A DNA stretch of 64,000 bases from the NCBI GenBank assembly GCA_022843625.1, contig JALHNH010000002.1, forward strand, positions 248,001 through 312,000, written 5' to 3'. The notes beneath the pieces are model-generated. The model was not told where the DNA came from and searched no databases. It worked only from the letters and a program-made list of their open reading frames with translations. The position numbers were made by a program, and so were the translations under genes. Below, piece by piece: positions 36,219 through 45,623 of this stretch. Source of the DNA: Bryobacter sp. (GTDB lineage Bacteria > Acidobacteriota > Terriglobia > Bryobacterales > Bryobacteraceae). Each line of letters begins with the position of its first letter. Within the stretch, counting starts at the first letter, position 1.

Positions 36219-37973
36219 CTAGCTCGCCTGCTCCAGCTCTTCTTCAAGCGCTTGTCTTTGATACAACTCGGCGTAGTAGCCGCCTTGCTCAATCAGTTGC
36301 CCGTGCGTGCCCTGCTCGACAACCTTACCTTGATCCAGCACAAAAATCACATCCGCATCCTTCACCGTCGACACACGGTGCGAGACAAACAAGGCCGTCC
36401 TCCCCACCATCACTTCCCGCAAATGATGCAGGATCTTCTCTTCAGTCACGGTATCGACACTCGACAACGCATCGTCAAGAATCAGCACCGAAGGCTCTCT
36501 GACAATCGCTCGGGCAATCGCTGTACGCTGCTTCTGCCCACCCGAGAGCGTAATCCCGCGCTCCCCAATCATCGTCCCGTACCCATCTGGAAAATTCGAA
36601 ATGTCCTCGCTCAAACCGCTTTTCTGAGCCGCCCCCTCCACATGAGCTCTGCTCGCATCCGGCACCCCCAGCGCAATATTCTCTTCCAGCGTCGTGCTAA
36701 ACAAAAACGTCTCTTGCGGCACAAATCCGATGCACTTGCGCAATTCCAGCGGATCGAGCGATCGCAGATCCACTCCATCCAGCAACACCCGTCCGCCTGT
36801 TGGGTCAATCATTCGAGGCACAAGATTCAATAGAGTCGACTTACCCGAACCGGTCTTCCCAACTATCGCCGCCGTTTGCCCCGCTTCGATCCTTAAGTCG
36901 ATCCCGTCCAGCGCAACAAAATCATCAAAGCGTACGGACACATTCTCGAATACAAGTTCCCCCCGAACATCTCTTAACGATACCGGCATTTGAGGGGCTG
37001 AAATACTCGGCACAGCTTCGAGAATCTCCCGAATGCGTTTTAAGCTCGCAGTGCCTCTCTGCGTCAAATTAACCACCCACCCGAACGCAATCATTGGCCA
37101 GATCAACATGCCCATGTAGGTCTGAAACATCACAAACGAACCAAGCGAGATCTTGCCCGTCGAAAGCCTCCATCCCCCAGCCCACATCACCAACAGAAAA
37201 GTACAACCCACCAACGCCTGCAACAGCGGATAAAATACCCCTGTATCCCTCGCCAAGCCAAGATTCGATTGGATATAGCTCTGGTTAAGGACTTCAAACT
37301 TTTTGAGTTCAGCTTCCTCTTGGGCGAAAGCTCTTACGATCCGTGCCCCATTCAGATTTTCTTGCACTCGGCTCGAAATGTCGCTGAACTGCTCTTGAAT
37401 CTTCTCAAACCTCTTGTGAATCTTCTGCCCAAAATAAACTACCACCAAACTGATCAGAGGTGCCGGAATCAGCGCGATGAGCGTCATCTGCCAATCCACA
37501 CTCGCCATGACACTAATCGCAAGAACAGTAGTGAGAGTCGTCTCCAGCCAATACATAACTCCCGGCCCCAACATCATCCTCACTTGGTTCAAGTCGTTTG
37601 TCGCTCGCGCCATGATGTCGCCCGTGCGCATCTTTTGGTAAAAGTCTCCGCTTAGCCCTACCATATGCCCGAAAATGTCGTTCCTCATGTCGAATTCCAC
37701 ATCGCGCGAGATCCCAACCAGAATCAGCCTCATATAGAACTGCATGATTCCCCTCAGGCACCCAAAAAGCACTAGAAGTCCCCCAAACCCAAGTAGCTTT
37801 TCAATCGCAAATCCAGCCAGTAGTGCATCAAATCCATCGCGGATGATCAGTGGATTTAATGTTGCGAAGATTACCTTCCCTACAAGGCAGGCAAGTCCCG
37901 CTGCCATACCCTTGCGGTAACGCCGCAGGTACGGCCATGCAATGTCGACCGTAGTGCGAAACGTGCCAGCCAC
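36219..37973 (-). CDS. ABC exporter, fused permease/ATPase
   Basis: A 584-residue half-transporter of the MsbA/BmrA type. Residues 1-320 hold six transmembrane helices with the coupling-helix segments FDMRNDIFGHMVGLSGDFYQKMRTGDIMAR (typical of multidrug and lipid exporters). The nucleotide-binding domain (about 335-575) has Walker A VGKTGSGKSTLL, the Q-loop FVPQETFLFSTTLEENI, the signature LSGGQKQRTAIARAI, Walker B VLILDDALSSVD and the switch His in ALFVSHRVST. It probably works as a homodimer in the inner membrane; the substrate is unknown. It starts 3 bases after the YdcF-like gene. Confidence 0.92.
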   Translation of the reverse strand: MAGTFRTTVDIAWPYLRRYRKGMAAGLACLVGKVIFATLNPLIIRDGFDALLAGFAIEKLLGFGGLLVLFGCLRGIMQFYMRLILVGISRDVEFDMRNDIFGHMVGLSGDFYQKMRTGDIMARATNDLNQVRMMLGPGVMYWLETTLTTVLAISVMASVDWQMTLIALIPAPLISLVVVYFGQKIHKRFEKIQEQFSDISSRVQENLNGARIVRAFAQEEAELKKFEVLNQSYIQSNLGLARDTGVFYPLLQALVGCTFLLVMWAGGWRLSTGKISLGSFVMFQTYMGMLIWPMIAFGWVVNLTQRGTASLKRIREILEAVPSISAPQMPVSLRDVRGELVFENVSVRFDDFVALDGIDLRIEAGQTAAIVGKTGSGKSTLLNLVPRMIDPTGGRVLLDGVDLRSLDPLELRKCIGFVPQETFLFSTTLEENIALGVPDASRAHVEGAAQKSGLSEDISNFPDGYGTMIGERGITLSGGQKQRTAIARAIVREPSVLILDDALSSVDTVTEEKILHHLREVMVGRTALFVSHRVSTVKDADVIFVLDQGKVVEQGTHGQLIEQGGYYAELYQRQALEEELEQAS

Positions 37974-37976
37974 TTC

Positions 37977-38564
37977 TTAGATTCCGATCCAGTAACTGAT
38001 TGTCTTGAGCCACTCATAGAATGCAGTCTTTCTCGATTGGCGCATTTTCCACCAACGGTCCACCGGATAATCGTTGTTGTCCGCAGAGACCACCACTGCT
38101 TCCAACCCGGGCGACATCTCGCGAAACACCCTGCCGGATCGTCTCGTGTGGAAATTCGAAGTTACAAGCAAATACTTCTTGATTCCCCGCTCACGCATCA
38201 TCTTCCCGATTGCAATCGCCTCGTCCCTGGTAGAGTCGACCGGATTTCGTAATGCAGTGATCTTGTCCGCCGGGCAACCTTTTGTCGCTAGAAATTCGGC
38301 TGCCAGTTCTGATTCCGTTTTGCCGAAGACCTGTAACGAACCGCTCAACCACAGTTGATCTGCAAGACCGCTTTTGAGCAACTGACATCCCTTCATTGCT
38401 CTGGTACCGCCGGTATCCCCACCTAGAACTACAATCAGATCCGCCCTTTGCGGTTCTTGCACTTCCACCAGATACATCCCAACCCAAGTCAATATGCGAT
38501 TTTGACCGAACCACAAAGCACCAGCCAACAGGGCCAAGGCCAAAACGAACTTAAGCTTGAGCAA
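37977..38564 (-). CDS. YdcF/DUF218 family protein
   Basis: A 195-residue protein with one N-terminal membrane segment (MLKLKFVLALALLAGALWFG) followed by the DUF218 fold: ADLIVVLGGDTGGTRAMKG, DQLWLSGS, STRDEAIAIGKMMRERGIKKYLLVTSNFHTRRSGRVF and a C-terminal WWKMRQSRKTAFYEWLKT. Related proteins (ElyC, SanA, YdcF) are tied to envelope or lipid-carrier metabolism and some bind S-adenosylmethionine, but the reaction is not settled. It is separated by 3 bases from each neighbour, an ABC exporter downstream and a small membrane protein upstream, so it probably belongs to an envelope-related operon. Confidence 0.88.
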   Translation of the reverse strand: MLKLKFVLALALLAGALWFGQNRILTWVGMYLVEVQEPQRADLIVVLGGDTGGTRAMKGCQLLKSGLADQLWLSGSLQVFGKTESELAAEFLATKGCPADKITALRNPVDSTRDEAIAIGKMMRERGIKKYLLVTSNFHTRRSGRVFREMSPGLEAVVVSADNNDYPVDRWWKMRQSRKTAFYEWLKTISYWIGI

Positions 38565-38567
38565 GTG

Positions 38568-39140
38568 CTACAGATCCTCAGGAGAACGCCGGACGTCGCC
38601 AGTGTTTTGATCAAGATGCCCGACTTCACGTAATCGCTGGAACATCCGCTCAACTTCGGCTTCGTCCTCGAGGGTCAATATCGGATGCCGCTCCATCTCT
38701 GAAGTTGTGCCGTTTCGAACAGCGATGATTGCCTGCCGCTGCCTCTGGGGCGCTCCATCGAGCAGAGCATGCGGCGCACAATTGCAAACCATTTCCCGCA
38801 AACGGCCAGAGGATTCCAGGTCACCTGCAAAAATCATCAACACCTTGCGTCCCTTGTCCACTGTGAGTTTCATCACGAGCGGCGTAAGCCATCCAGTGGT
38901 CTCAATCCGTGTAATCGAACTCCAAGCAATGACCATATTCCCGATTGCCAGCTCCCGGTCTGTCACTTCAATCACCGGATGCATGCTAAGCCAGAACAAA
39001 AGCAGCGCACTGGCAAAAAACAATCCTGCAGGAACGATCGCAGGGCTCCACTGCCAGGCCACCCAGGCAGACATGAGGCCGAGCAGAACTGCCACGATTC
39101 CCATGTAAACGAAATGTTTTGATGGCACAAAGCGGGTCAT
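38568..39140 (-). CDS. Hypothetical membrane protein with PH-like domain
   Basis: A 190-residue protein. Two hydrophobic segments at about 11-29 (YMGIVAVLLGLMSAWVAW) and 33-51 (AIVPAGLFFASALLLFWLS) are followed by a soluble domain with beta-strands like a bacterial PH domain (ELAIGNMVIAWSSITRIETTGW, LVMKLTVDKGRKVLMIFAGDL). The last 60 residues are charged and helical. I do not recognise a specific family. It is the first gene of the minus-strand group that includes the YdcF-like protein and ABC exporter, and it is divergent from the cobW-like gene across 146 bases. Confidence 0.68.
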   Translation of the reverse strand: MTRFVPSKHFVYMGIVAVLLGLMSAWVAWQWSPAIVPAGLFFASALLLFWLSMHPVIEVTDRELAIGNMVIAWSSITRIETTGWLTPLVMKLTVDKGRKVLMIFAGDLESSGRLREMVCNCAPHALLDGAPQRQRQAIIAVRNGTTSEMERHPILTLEDEAEVERMFQRLREVGHLDQNTGDVRRSPEDL

Positions 39141-39272
39141 CTCAATTTTGCTCTTTCCTCCAGACTAAACCTGTCTATCTCCTGCGTCAAACGTGTCTTA
39201 CGCTTCTTTACTGCCAAGATGCTCAGTGGAAACACTTTCGCCCCACAAATTTATTTTCAACCGCCAACATGT

Positions 39273-39290
39273 AATAATGATAATGAATGC
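39273..39290 (+). promoter_or_regulatory. Possible Fur/Zur-type operator over the cobW-like start codon
   Basis: Three adjacent hexamers, AATAAT, GATAAT and GAATGC, resemble the GATAAT repeats of Fur-family boxes. The A/T-rich site covers the translation start of a CobW-type metallochaperone, a gene class often repressed by Zur or Fur. It is not a clean palindrome, so the support is moderate to weak. The remaining part of the 146-base divergent region shows no other recognisable signal. Confidence 0.3.
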
Positions 39291-40486
39291 GCAATACTGA
39301 AAGACTCCCGGTCACCGTTCTTTCCGGCTTCCTCGGTGCCGGAAAAACTACCCTGCTCAACCACGTCCTCAATAACCGTGAAGGCCTCAAGGTGGCTGTC
39401 ATCGTCAACGACATGAGCGAAGTCAATATCGATGCCTCGCTGGTTCGTTCCAACGAAAAATTGGTTGAAATGTCCAATGGCTGCATCTGCTGCACTCTGC
39501 GTGAAGATCTCCTCGAACAAGTGGCCCTCCTCGCCGCCGAAAAACGTTACGATTACCTGCTCATTGAATCCACCGGCATCTCTGAGCCCATGCCCGTAGC
39601 CGCAACCTTCAGCTTTGCCAACGAGGACGGGCATTCCCTTTCTGACCTCGCACGCCTCGACACGATGGTCACCGTAATTGATGGCGAGAAGTTTCTCCAG
39701 GATATGGATTCCTACGACGACCTCCTTGATCGCCACCTCGGGCTCAGCGACGAAGATACGCGCAACGTCGCAGACCTCCTGATCGATCAGGTGGAATTCG
39801 CCAATATCCTGATCGTCAACAAGGTAGATCGCATGAGTGCTGAAGACATCATTCGCCTTGAAAAGCTCCTCCTCAAAATCAACCCCGATGCAAAAGTTTT
39901 GAAAACAGACCATTCCCGCATCTCCCCATCCCTCATCCTAAACACAGGCCTCTATGACGAAGAAAAAGCCGCCGTCATGCCCGGCTGGCTCAAAGAACTC
40001 CAGGGCTTTCACACCCCTGAAACCGAAGAATACGGCATCACCAGCTTCATCTATCGCGCCCGCCGCCCCTTCCACCCCCAACGCCTCTGGGATGCCCTCA
40101 ACGAAGTTTTCCCCGGCGTTCTCCGCGCCAAAGGCTTCTTCTGGCTGGCCACCAAACACGACATCATTGGTGTCTACTCCCAGGCTGGCAATTGCGTCAA
40201 TACCGAGCCTCAGCGCCTCTGGTACGCCGCACTACCCAAAGAGGAATGGCCCGAAGACGAAGCCAGCCTCAGCGCTCTGGCCAATCTCTGGCTCGAACCT
40301 TACGGTGACCGCATGCAGGAAATGGTCTTCATCGGTATCGACATGGGCCGTGCCGAAATCGAAACTACTCTCAACAGCTGTCTCCTGACAGACGAAGAAA
40401 TGCAACTTGGCCCTGCCGTCTGGGCTAGCTGGGAAGATCCCTTCGGGCAATGGCAGGCCCCTGAGCCTGATAGCCTGATTGAGTAA
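39287..40486 (+). CDS. CobW/COG0523 family GTP-dependent metallochaperone
   Basis: A 399-residue G3E GTPase. Motifs: Walker [11 protein letters not shown] (14-23), the Glu-containing [11 protein letters not shown], the metal-binding CxCC in NGCICCTL (Cys66, Cys68, Cys69), [12 protein letters not shown], the NKVD-type guanine-specificity segment VNKVDRM and the C-terminal CobW_C domain ([29 protein letters not shown]). Such proteins deliver zinc or other metals under scarcity; the subfamily resembles ZigA/YciC more than cobalamin-linked CobW. Starts at ATG 39287, inside a Fur/Zur-like sequence; no clear ribosome-binding site precedes it. The next gene overlaps by 1 base. Confidence 0.9.
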   Translation: MRNTERLPVTVLSGFLGAGKTTLLNHVLNNREGLKVAVIVNDMSEVNIDASLVRSNEKLVEMSNGCICCTLREDLLEQVALLAAEKRYDYLLIESTGISEPMPVAATFSFANEDGHSLSDLARLDTMVTVIDGEKFLQDMDSYDDLLDRHLGLSDEDTRNVADLLIDQVEFANILIVNKVDRMSAEDIIRLEKLLLKINPDAKVLKTDHSRISPSLILNTGLYDEEKAAVMPGWLKELQGFHTPETEEYGITSFIYRARRPFHPQRLWDALNEVFPGVLRAKGFFWLATKHDIIGVYSQAGNCVNTEPQRLWYAALPKEEWPEDEASLSALANLWLEPYGDRMQEMVFIGIDMGRAEIETTLNSCLLTDEEMQLGPAVWASWEDPFGQWQAPEPDSLIE

Positions 40487-40932
40487 TGCGCTTCGCCTCA
40501 CTCCTCTTTTGCTCCATTTCCCTCTTCGCCAGCGATCAGGACGATGTGATCTCAGCCGTACAGAAAACCTTCGACCGCATGGCTGCCCACGACGGCCCCG
40601 GAATCGAAGCTTTATTCCTAAAAGACGCACGCCTGGTTGCAATCCGGGAATCGGGCGAATCCACATCCACTGCCATTACCGATTTCGCCACCCGCACCGG
40701 CGCGGCCAAGTACAAGCTGCTCGAACGCATGTGGGCCCCTCAGGTCAGCATCAGTGGCCGCCTTGCCAGCCTCTGGGCACCCTACGACTTCCACCGCGAC
40801 GGCAAACGCACCCACTGTGGCATCGATCAGGTCAACCTCGTCAAGACCCCAGAAGGCTGGCGCATTGCCACTCTCATCTACACGATACAAACCACCAACT
40901 GTCCCGATAGTCCTCTCGGCCCAGTCAACTAG
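40486..40932 (+). CDS. Secreted NTF2-like (SnoaL/DUF4440) protein
   Basis: A 148-residue protein with a signal peptide ([16 protein letters not shown]) and a single NTF2-like cone fold: the N-terminal helix [34 protein letters not shown], then strands [38 protein letters not shown] in pieces typical of DUF4440, ending [14 protein letters not shown]. The ATG shares the last A of the cobW-like stop (TAATG), implying translational coupling. The function is unknown; no catalytic residues can be named. Its stop codon TAG is part of the palindrome CTAG that is also the stop of the convergent P-type ATPase gene. Confidence 0.8.
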   Translation: MRFASLLFCSISLFASDQDDVISAVQKTFDRMAAHDGPGIEALFLKDARLVAIRESGESTSTAITDFATRTGAAKYKLLERMWAPQVSISGRLASLWAPYDFHRDGKRTHCGIDQVNLVKTPEGWRIATLIYTIQTTNCPDSPLGPVN

Positions 40933-43580
40933 GCCACCTTCTTGCGTCGCCCCAACCACTTCTCAAACTCGACTGCCGTGAACAAAATCAAGCTCGCTGC
41001 AACCGTTACCAGCAGGTCCACTGCGCTCAATGCGCTCGTGTGAAAGAAGGACTGCAAAAATGGTACAAAGATCAGCCCCAGTTGCAGCGCTATAGTCAAG
41101 CCCACAGCCCCCACCAACATCGGGTTCGATAGCAATCCAATTTTGAACAGCGATTGCTCCTCAGACCGGATCGCCATCACATGTGCCATTTGTGTAAAGG
41201 CGAGAGTGGTAAACAATACCGTCTGCCATTGTTCTTTGCCTGTACTCCAGTACCAATAACCTACCCCAAGGCAAAGTATCCCCATCAAAATCCCCACCCA
41301 CACAACATGCAGTCCCAGGCCCCGCGCAAACACGCTCTCCTCAGGATGATGCGGCGGCCTCGACATTACATTCTTCTCTGCCGGCTCCACACCTAGCGCC
41401 AGCGCTGGCAACCCGTCAGTCACCAAATTTAGCCACAAGATCTGTAGTGGCAGCAACGGCAACGGCATGCCCGCCAGCGGCGCCGCAACCATCAGGCAAA
41501 TCTCACCCGTATTGGTAGCCAGAATGTACTTCAGAAACTTCCGCACATTGTCATAGATAATCCGGCCTTCCTCCACCGCCGCCACGATGCTGGCAAAGTT
41601 GTCGTCCAGCAGCACCATGTCCGCTGCTTCTTTGGCCACGTCCGTCCCCGTAATCCCCATCGCCACACCAATGTCGGATTTCTTCAGCGCAGGCGCATCA
41701 TTCACTCCGTCCCCGGTCATCGCAACGATATGCCCTCGCCGCTGCAAGGCCTCCACGATCTTCAACTTATGCTCCGGAGTGACGCGGGCATACACCGCAG
41801 TGGATCCCGATCGCTCTTCAAGCTCCTCGATCGGCATGCCCTCCAGTTCTTTTCCAGTTAGCACTCCTCCCGTGCTTGTCATACCCAACTCCCCGGCAAC
41901 ATAGTGCGCCGTCAATGGATGATCCCCCGTAATCATCACCCCCAAAATTCCAGCCCTCCTGCAGGTTGCCATCGCCGGTATGGCTTCTTTACGGGGCGGA
42001 TCCATAATGCCAACCATCCCAATAAACGTCAGCTCACTCTCCACCTGCTGCATCGACAGCCCCTTGGTTGCCGCTAGTTCGCGCATGGCAATTCCCAGAA
42101 CACGCATTCCCTTGCTCGCCAAGTTACGATGTGCTCGATCAATCCTCTCGATCCACTCAGGAGTCATTCCCTCCATCACTTCTTCGTTCCAAACCTGAGA
42201 AGAGATCTCAAGCAGACCGTCAACCGATCCTTTAACAAATGCAACTCGTTCCCATTCGTTCATGGACCCAGGCAGCACCTCGCTGTCCCCTGCGATCTTG
42301 TGTATCGTCGTCATCCGCTTGCGTTCGGCATCGAAGGGAAACTCCTCCACTCGCGGCAACTTCTGCTCAAGCTCCAGCCGCTCCATGCCAAACTGCCCGG
42401 CAGCCGCCGCCAGCGCAATTTCGGTCGGGTCGCCCAGTCGCGCTTCAGACACCACGGAGTCGTTGCAAAGCGCTCCACCCAGCATCAACAGCCGTCCTAC
42501 CGGCGACAACTCCTTCCCCACTGCCAGCGGCTCCAACTCGATTGCCGCTTCAGCCCAGTCCAGCCGTCTCACCTCCATCCGGTTCTGGGTCAGCGTCCCT
42601 GTCTTATCCGAACAAACCACCGTCACCGAGCCCAGAGTCTCCACCGCCGCCAGCCGCCTCACCAGCACATTCCGCTTTAACATCCGTTGCGCCCCAAGCG
42701 TCAGCGCAATCGTCACTACCGCTGGTAGACCCTCTGGCACCGCCGCCACTCCAATGCTTACCGCCGTAAGCAACATCAGCTTCAGGTCTTCCCCGCGCAA
42801 CAACCCCATCACAAAGATCACAGCAACAATCGCCAGCGCCACCAAAGCCAATCCCTTGCCTACTTCATCCAGTCGCTTCTGCATCGGCGTCGGCTCCTGC
42901 TTCACCGCCTGGATCAGGGTTGCGATTTTCCCTAACTCCGTACGCATACCCGTTTCCGTAACCACAGCCGTCCCTCTTCCCGCCGCCACAAAGGTGCCGC
43001 GGTAAGCCATATTCAGTCGGTCCCCCAGTGCTAGTCCCTCTCCCTCCAGCCGTCCGGCCTGCTTGCGAACTGGCTCAGATTCTCCCGTCAGCGCCGCCTC
43101 CTGCACCTGCAAGTGCGAAGTCTCGATCAGCCTGCAATCCGCACCTACAAAACTGCCTGCTTCAACAAACAAAATGTCCCCAGGCACAAGCTCTGCCGAA
43201 GAAATATCCTGCGTCTGTCCCCCGCGCCGCACACGCGCAATCGGTACAGCCATTTGCTGCAACGCCGCCATCGCCTTCTCCGCCCGATACTCCTGAATGA
43301 ATCCCAACACCGCATTCAATACAACAATCGCCCCAATCGCAATCGCGTCCTTGAAATCTCCAGTAGCTGCAGAAATCACCGCTGCCGCAATCAACACCAG
43401 CACCATAAATGCCTTAAGCTGCTCCCAGAAAATCAGCCACGGGCCACGCTTTCCGGCTTCGCTCAACTCGTTTCTACCAATCTTCCCGATCCGCGTGGCC
43501 GCCTCACCCGCACTCAAGCCTTCCAACCCACTACCCAGCTTGGCCAGAACCTCTGAATCTTCAATTCGATACCAGTCCAT
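40929..43580 (-). CDS. P2-type cation ATPase, probable Ca2+ transporter
   Basis: The start was set at ATG 43580 ([12 protein letters not shown]) with GAGGAG 10 bases upstream; the frame extends to a TTG at 43625 without support. The 883-residue product has the actuator motif LTGESEPV (165), the M4 calcium-site segment [19 protein letters not shown] (about 280), the phosphorylation motif SDKTGTLTQ with Asp325, the hinge [21 protein letters not shown], the M5/M6 region [13 protein letters not shown] and [16 protein letters not shown]. About ten membrane helices are seen. The motifs match SERCA/PMR1-like ATPases. It is divergent from the SelA-like gene and convergent with the NTF2-like gene. Confidence 0.93.
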   Translation of the reverse strand: MDWYRIEDSEVLAKLGSGLEGLSAGEAATRIGKIGRNELSEAGKRGPWLIFWEQLKAFMVLVLIAAAVISAATGDFKDAIAIGAIVVLNAVLGFIQEYRAEKAMAALQQMAVPIARVRRGGQTQDISSAELVPGDILFVEAGSFVGADCRLIETSHLQVQEAALTGESEPVRKQAGRLEGEGLALGDRLNMAYRGTFVAAGRGTAVVTETGMRTELGKIATLIQAVKQEPTPMQKRLDEVGKGLALVALAIVAVIFVMGLLRGEDLKLMLLTAVSIGVAAVPEGLPAVVTIALTLGAQRMLKRNVLVRRLAAVETLGSVTVVCSDKTGTLTQNRMEVRRLDWAEAAIELEPLAVGKELSPVGRLLMLGGALCNDSVVSEARLGDPTEIALAAAAGQFGMERLELEQKLPRVEEFPFDAERKRMTTIHKIAGDSEVLPGSMNEWERVAFVKGSVDGLLEISSQVWNEEVMEGMTPEWIERIDRAHRNLASKGMRVLGIAMRELAATKGLSMQQVESELTFIGMVGIMDPPRKEAIPAMATCRRAGILGVMITGDHPLTAHYVAGELGMTSTGGVLTGKELEGMPIEELEERSGSTAVYARVTPEHKLKIVEALQRRGHIVAMTGDGVNDAPALKKSDIGVAMGITGTDVAKEAADMVLLDDNFASIVAAVEEGRIIYDNVRKFLKYILATNTGEICLMVAAPLAGMPLPLLPLQILWLNLVTDGLPALALGVEPAEKNVMSRPPHHPEESVFARGLGLHVVWVGILMGILCLGVGYWYWSTGKEQWQTVLFTTLAFTQMAHVMAIRSEEQSLFKIGLLSNPMLVGAVGLTIALQLGLIFVPFLQSFFHTSALSAVDLLVTVAASLILFTAVEFEKWLGRRKKVA

Positions 43581-43637
43581 GCTGTAAATACTCCTCGTTC
43601 CTCCATCATAGTTCTCTGCTTGCATAAACTAGTAGAT

Positions 43638-45176
43638 ATGGCATTCTGGAATCCATTTACTTCCCGCCGCAACTTATTCCGCACCGGTGGCCTCTTCGCC
43701 GCATCGCAGGCTTCCAAAGCCGCCCCGCTCGAACTCGGCACCACCCTCTATGAATCCATCGGCGTCCGCCCCGTCATTAACGCCCGCGGCACCTTCACCA
43801 TCATTACCGGCTCGCAATCCCTTCCAGAAGTAAAGCAGGCCATGGCTGAAGCCTCCCGCCATTACGTCCACCTCGACGAACTCATGGAGGGTGCCGGCCG
43901 CCGCATTGCCGAAATTACGCAAGCCCCTTGGGCCATCATCACCAACGGCTGCAGCGCTGGCCTCTCACACTTCACCGCCGCTGCCATCGCCGGCTTCAAT
44001 CCAGAGCGCATGCAGCGCCTCCCCGATCTCACCGGCTTGCGCAACGAAGTCATCATCCCCACCTACTCCCGCAACCAGTACGATCACAGCATCCGCATGC
44101 TCGGCGTCAAAATCGTCGAGATCAGCGACATCGCCCAGCTCGAGCCCGCCATCAACAGCCGCACGGCCATGATCTACATCCTCGCCGGCCCCAAAGACGA
44201 CGGCCCCCTCGGCACAGCCGCCATCTCCGCCATCGCAAAGAAACACAACGTTCCCGTGCTGGTCGATGCCGCCGCCGAAATCCTCACCATCCCTAACGTC
44301 CACCTCGGCCGTGGTGCAACAGCCGTCGCCTACAGCGGTGGCAAGTGCATCCGCGGCCCCCAGGCCGCTGGCTTCCTCCTCGGCGACAAAGCCCTCCTGC
44401 AAGCCGCCTGGACCAACAGCGCCCCCCACCACGCCTTCGGCCGCTCCATGAAAGTCGGCAAAGAAGAAATTATGGGCATGCTCGCCGCCATCGAAGCCTG
44501 GGTCAAGCGTGACCACAAAGCCGAGTGGCGCGAATTTGAAGCCAAGCTCACTCACATCTCGGGCAAAATCGCAGCCATTCCCGCTGTCAGCTCAAAGATC
44601 GTTCAGCCCCCAGAAGACCTCTCCAATCGCACCCCCCACCTGTGCTTGGAATGGGACACAAACAAGCTCAACCTCACGGGCACCCAGCTGGCCAAACTGA
44701 TGCTCGATACAGAGCCGCGCATCGTCGTTGCCAATCCTTCTGCCAACTCCATCAACATCGTGGCCTACATGCTGATGCCCGGCGACGAAAAGACGATTGC
44801 CACCAAACTCCACGGCTTGCTCTCTGCTCCGCCCGCACTGCCAGCCGCTCCAGCCCAACTCCCCCCATCCACCTCGGTAGCTGGCCAGTGGGATCTCCAC
44901 CTCGACTTTGGTCGTGGTTCTGCTGTTCACACATTAGTCCTTGAGCAGGACGGCAACAAACTCCTCGGCACCCACCGCGGAGAATTTGACGGCGGTAACC
45001 TTACCGGCACCATCTCCGGCAACCAGCTTCGCTTCCGCACAAACATCGCCACCATCGGCTCCCGCCTCAGCTTTGACTTCACCGCAACAATCGAAGCAGG
45101 CCAACTCAAAGGCACCGTCAATCTTGGTGAATACGGCCAGGCTAACTTCACGGCAAATCGGCACAAATACGCCTGA
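43638..45176 (+). CDS. Tat-exported SelA-like PLP-dependent protein with C-terminal beta-barrel extension
   Basis: ATG 43638 is preferred over a TTG at 43620. The 512-residue product begins with a twin-arginine signal (TSRRNLFRTGG, Arg10-Arg11). Residues about 40-400 match the SelA-like/class V aminotransferase-fold group: NARGTFTIITGSQSLP, TNGCSAGLSH, VPVLVDAAAEI and the PLP lysine Lys236 in AYSGGKCIRGPQAAGFLLG. It is not a normal selenocysteine synthase, being exported and lacking that context. The last ~105 residues form a separate beta-rich lipocalin-like module (QWDLHLDFGRGSAVHTLVLEQ in part). The 3' neighbour overlaps by 1 base. The substrate is unknown. Confidence 0.83.
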   Translation: MAFWNPFTSRRNLFRTGGLFAASQASKAAPLELGTTLYESIGVRPVINARGTFTIITGSQSLPEVKQAMAEASRHYVHLDELMEGAGRRIAEITQAPWAIITNGCSAGLSHFTAAAIAGFNPERMQRLPDLTGLRNEVIIPTYSRNQYDHSIRMLGVKIVEISDIAQLEPAINSRTAMIYILAGPKDDGPLGTAAISAIAKKHNVPVLVDAAAEILTIPNVHLGRGATAVAYSGGKCIRGPQAAGFLLGDKALLQAAWTNSAPHHAFGRSMKVGKEEIMGMLAAIEAWVKRDHKAEWREFEAKLTHISGKIAAIPAVSSKIVQPPEDLSNRTPHLCLEWDTNKLNLTGTQLAKLMLDTEPRIVVANPSANSINIVAYMLMPGDEKTIATKLHGLLSAPPALPAAPAQLPPSTSVAGQWDLHLDFGRGSAVHTLVLEQDGNKLLGTHRGEFDGGNLTGTISGNQLRFRTNIATIGSRLSFDFTATIEAGQLKGTVNLGEYGQANFTANRHKYA

Positions 45177-45607
45177 TGGCAAAGCTCATAACACTCCTTG
45201 CCTGCATCCTCCTTGCTGCCTGCAGCAAGCCAGACGACGCAAAGCAGATCGAAAAACAGCTCGAACTCTATTCCAAATACGTTCGCACCGCCAATCACTT
45301 CGGCATAGCTTCTTTATTCACCGATGACGGATTGCTTGAGCCCAACATCCGAGGCACCAAAGCCATCCAGCAGCATCTCACCACCACAACAACGGGCCTT
45401 AAGGTAATCGAGTTCGCCCTCGATCCCTCAAAGCCCGTAATCACCGGCGACACCGCCGTGCAAACCATCCTCTACCAGCAACAGCTCAAAACGCCACAGG
45501 GCAACACAGTCCAATTAACCGGCAAATACACCATCAATTGGGTCCGCCCCGCCTCCGGCCGCTGGCTCATCGCGCGGCTCGCTACTTCTTCGGCACAAAA
45601 GCAGTAA
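45176..45607 (+). CDS. NTF2-like (DUF4440) lipoprotein
   Basis: A 143-residue protein with a lipoprotein signal peptide ending in the lipobox LLAAC (Cys16), followed by an NTF2-like fold: KQIEKQLELYSKYVRTANHFGIASLFTDDG in outline, IRGTKAIQQHL, VQTILYQQQLKTPQGN and the final RWLIARLAT. The ATG overlaps the TGA stop of the SelA-like gene by one base (TGATG), so the two are likely co-translated and both act outside the cytoplasm. The small exported NTF2-like protein at 40486 is similar in type, but I see no obvious close sequence match. Confidence 0.8.
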   Translation: MAKLITLLACILLAACSKPDDAKQIEKQLELYSKYVRTANHFGIASLFTDDGLLEPNIRGTKAIQQHLTTTTTGLKVIEFALDPSKPVITGDTAVQTILYQQQLKTPQGNTVQLTGKYTINWVRPASGRWLIARLATSSAQKQ

Positions 45608-45623
45608 CGGACAGCGGCAAAGA

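Noticed and set aside
39257..39913. 218-residue minus-strand open frame inside the cobW-like gene
   Set aside because: Antisense shadow with acidic/Val-rich text typical of mirrored codons; the plus frame has full GTPase motifs.
43965..44555. 196-residue minus-strand open frame inside the SelA-like gene
   Set aside because: Gly/Val/Asp-rich antisense shadow; the plus frame carries the PLP lysine and family motifs.
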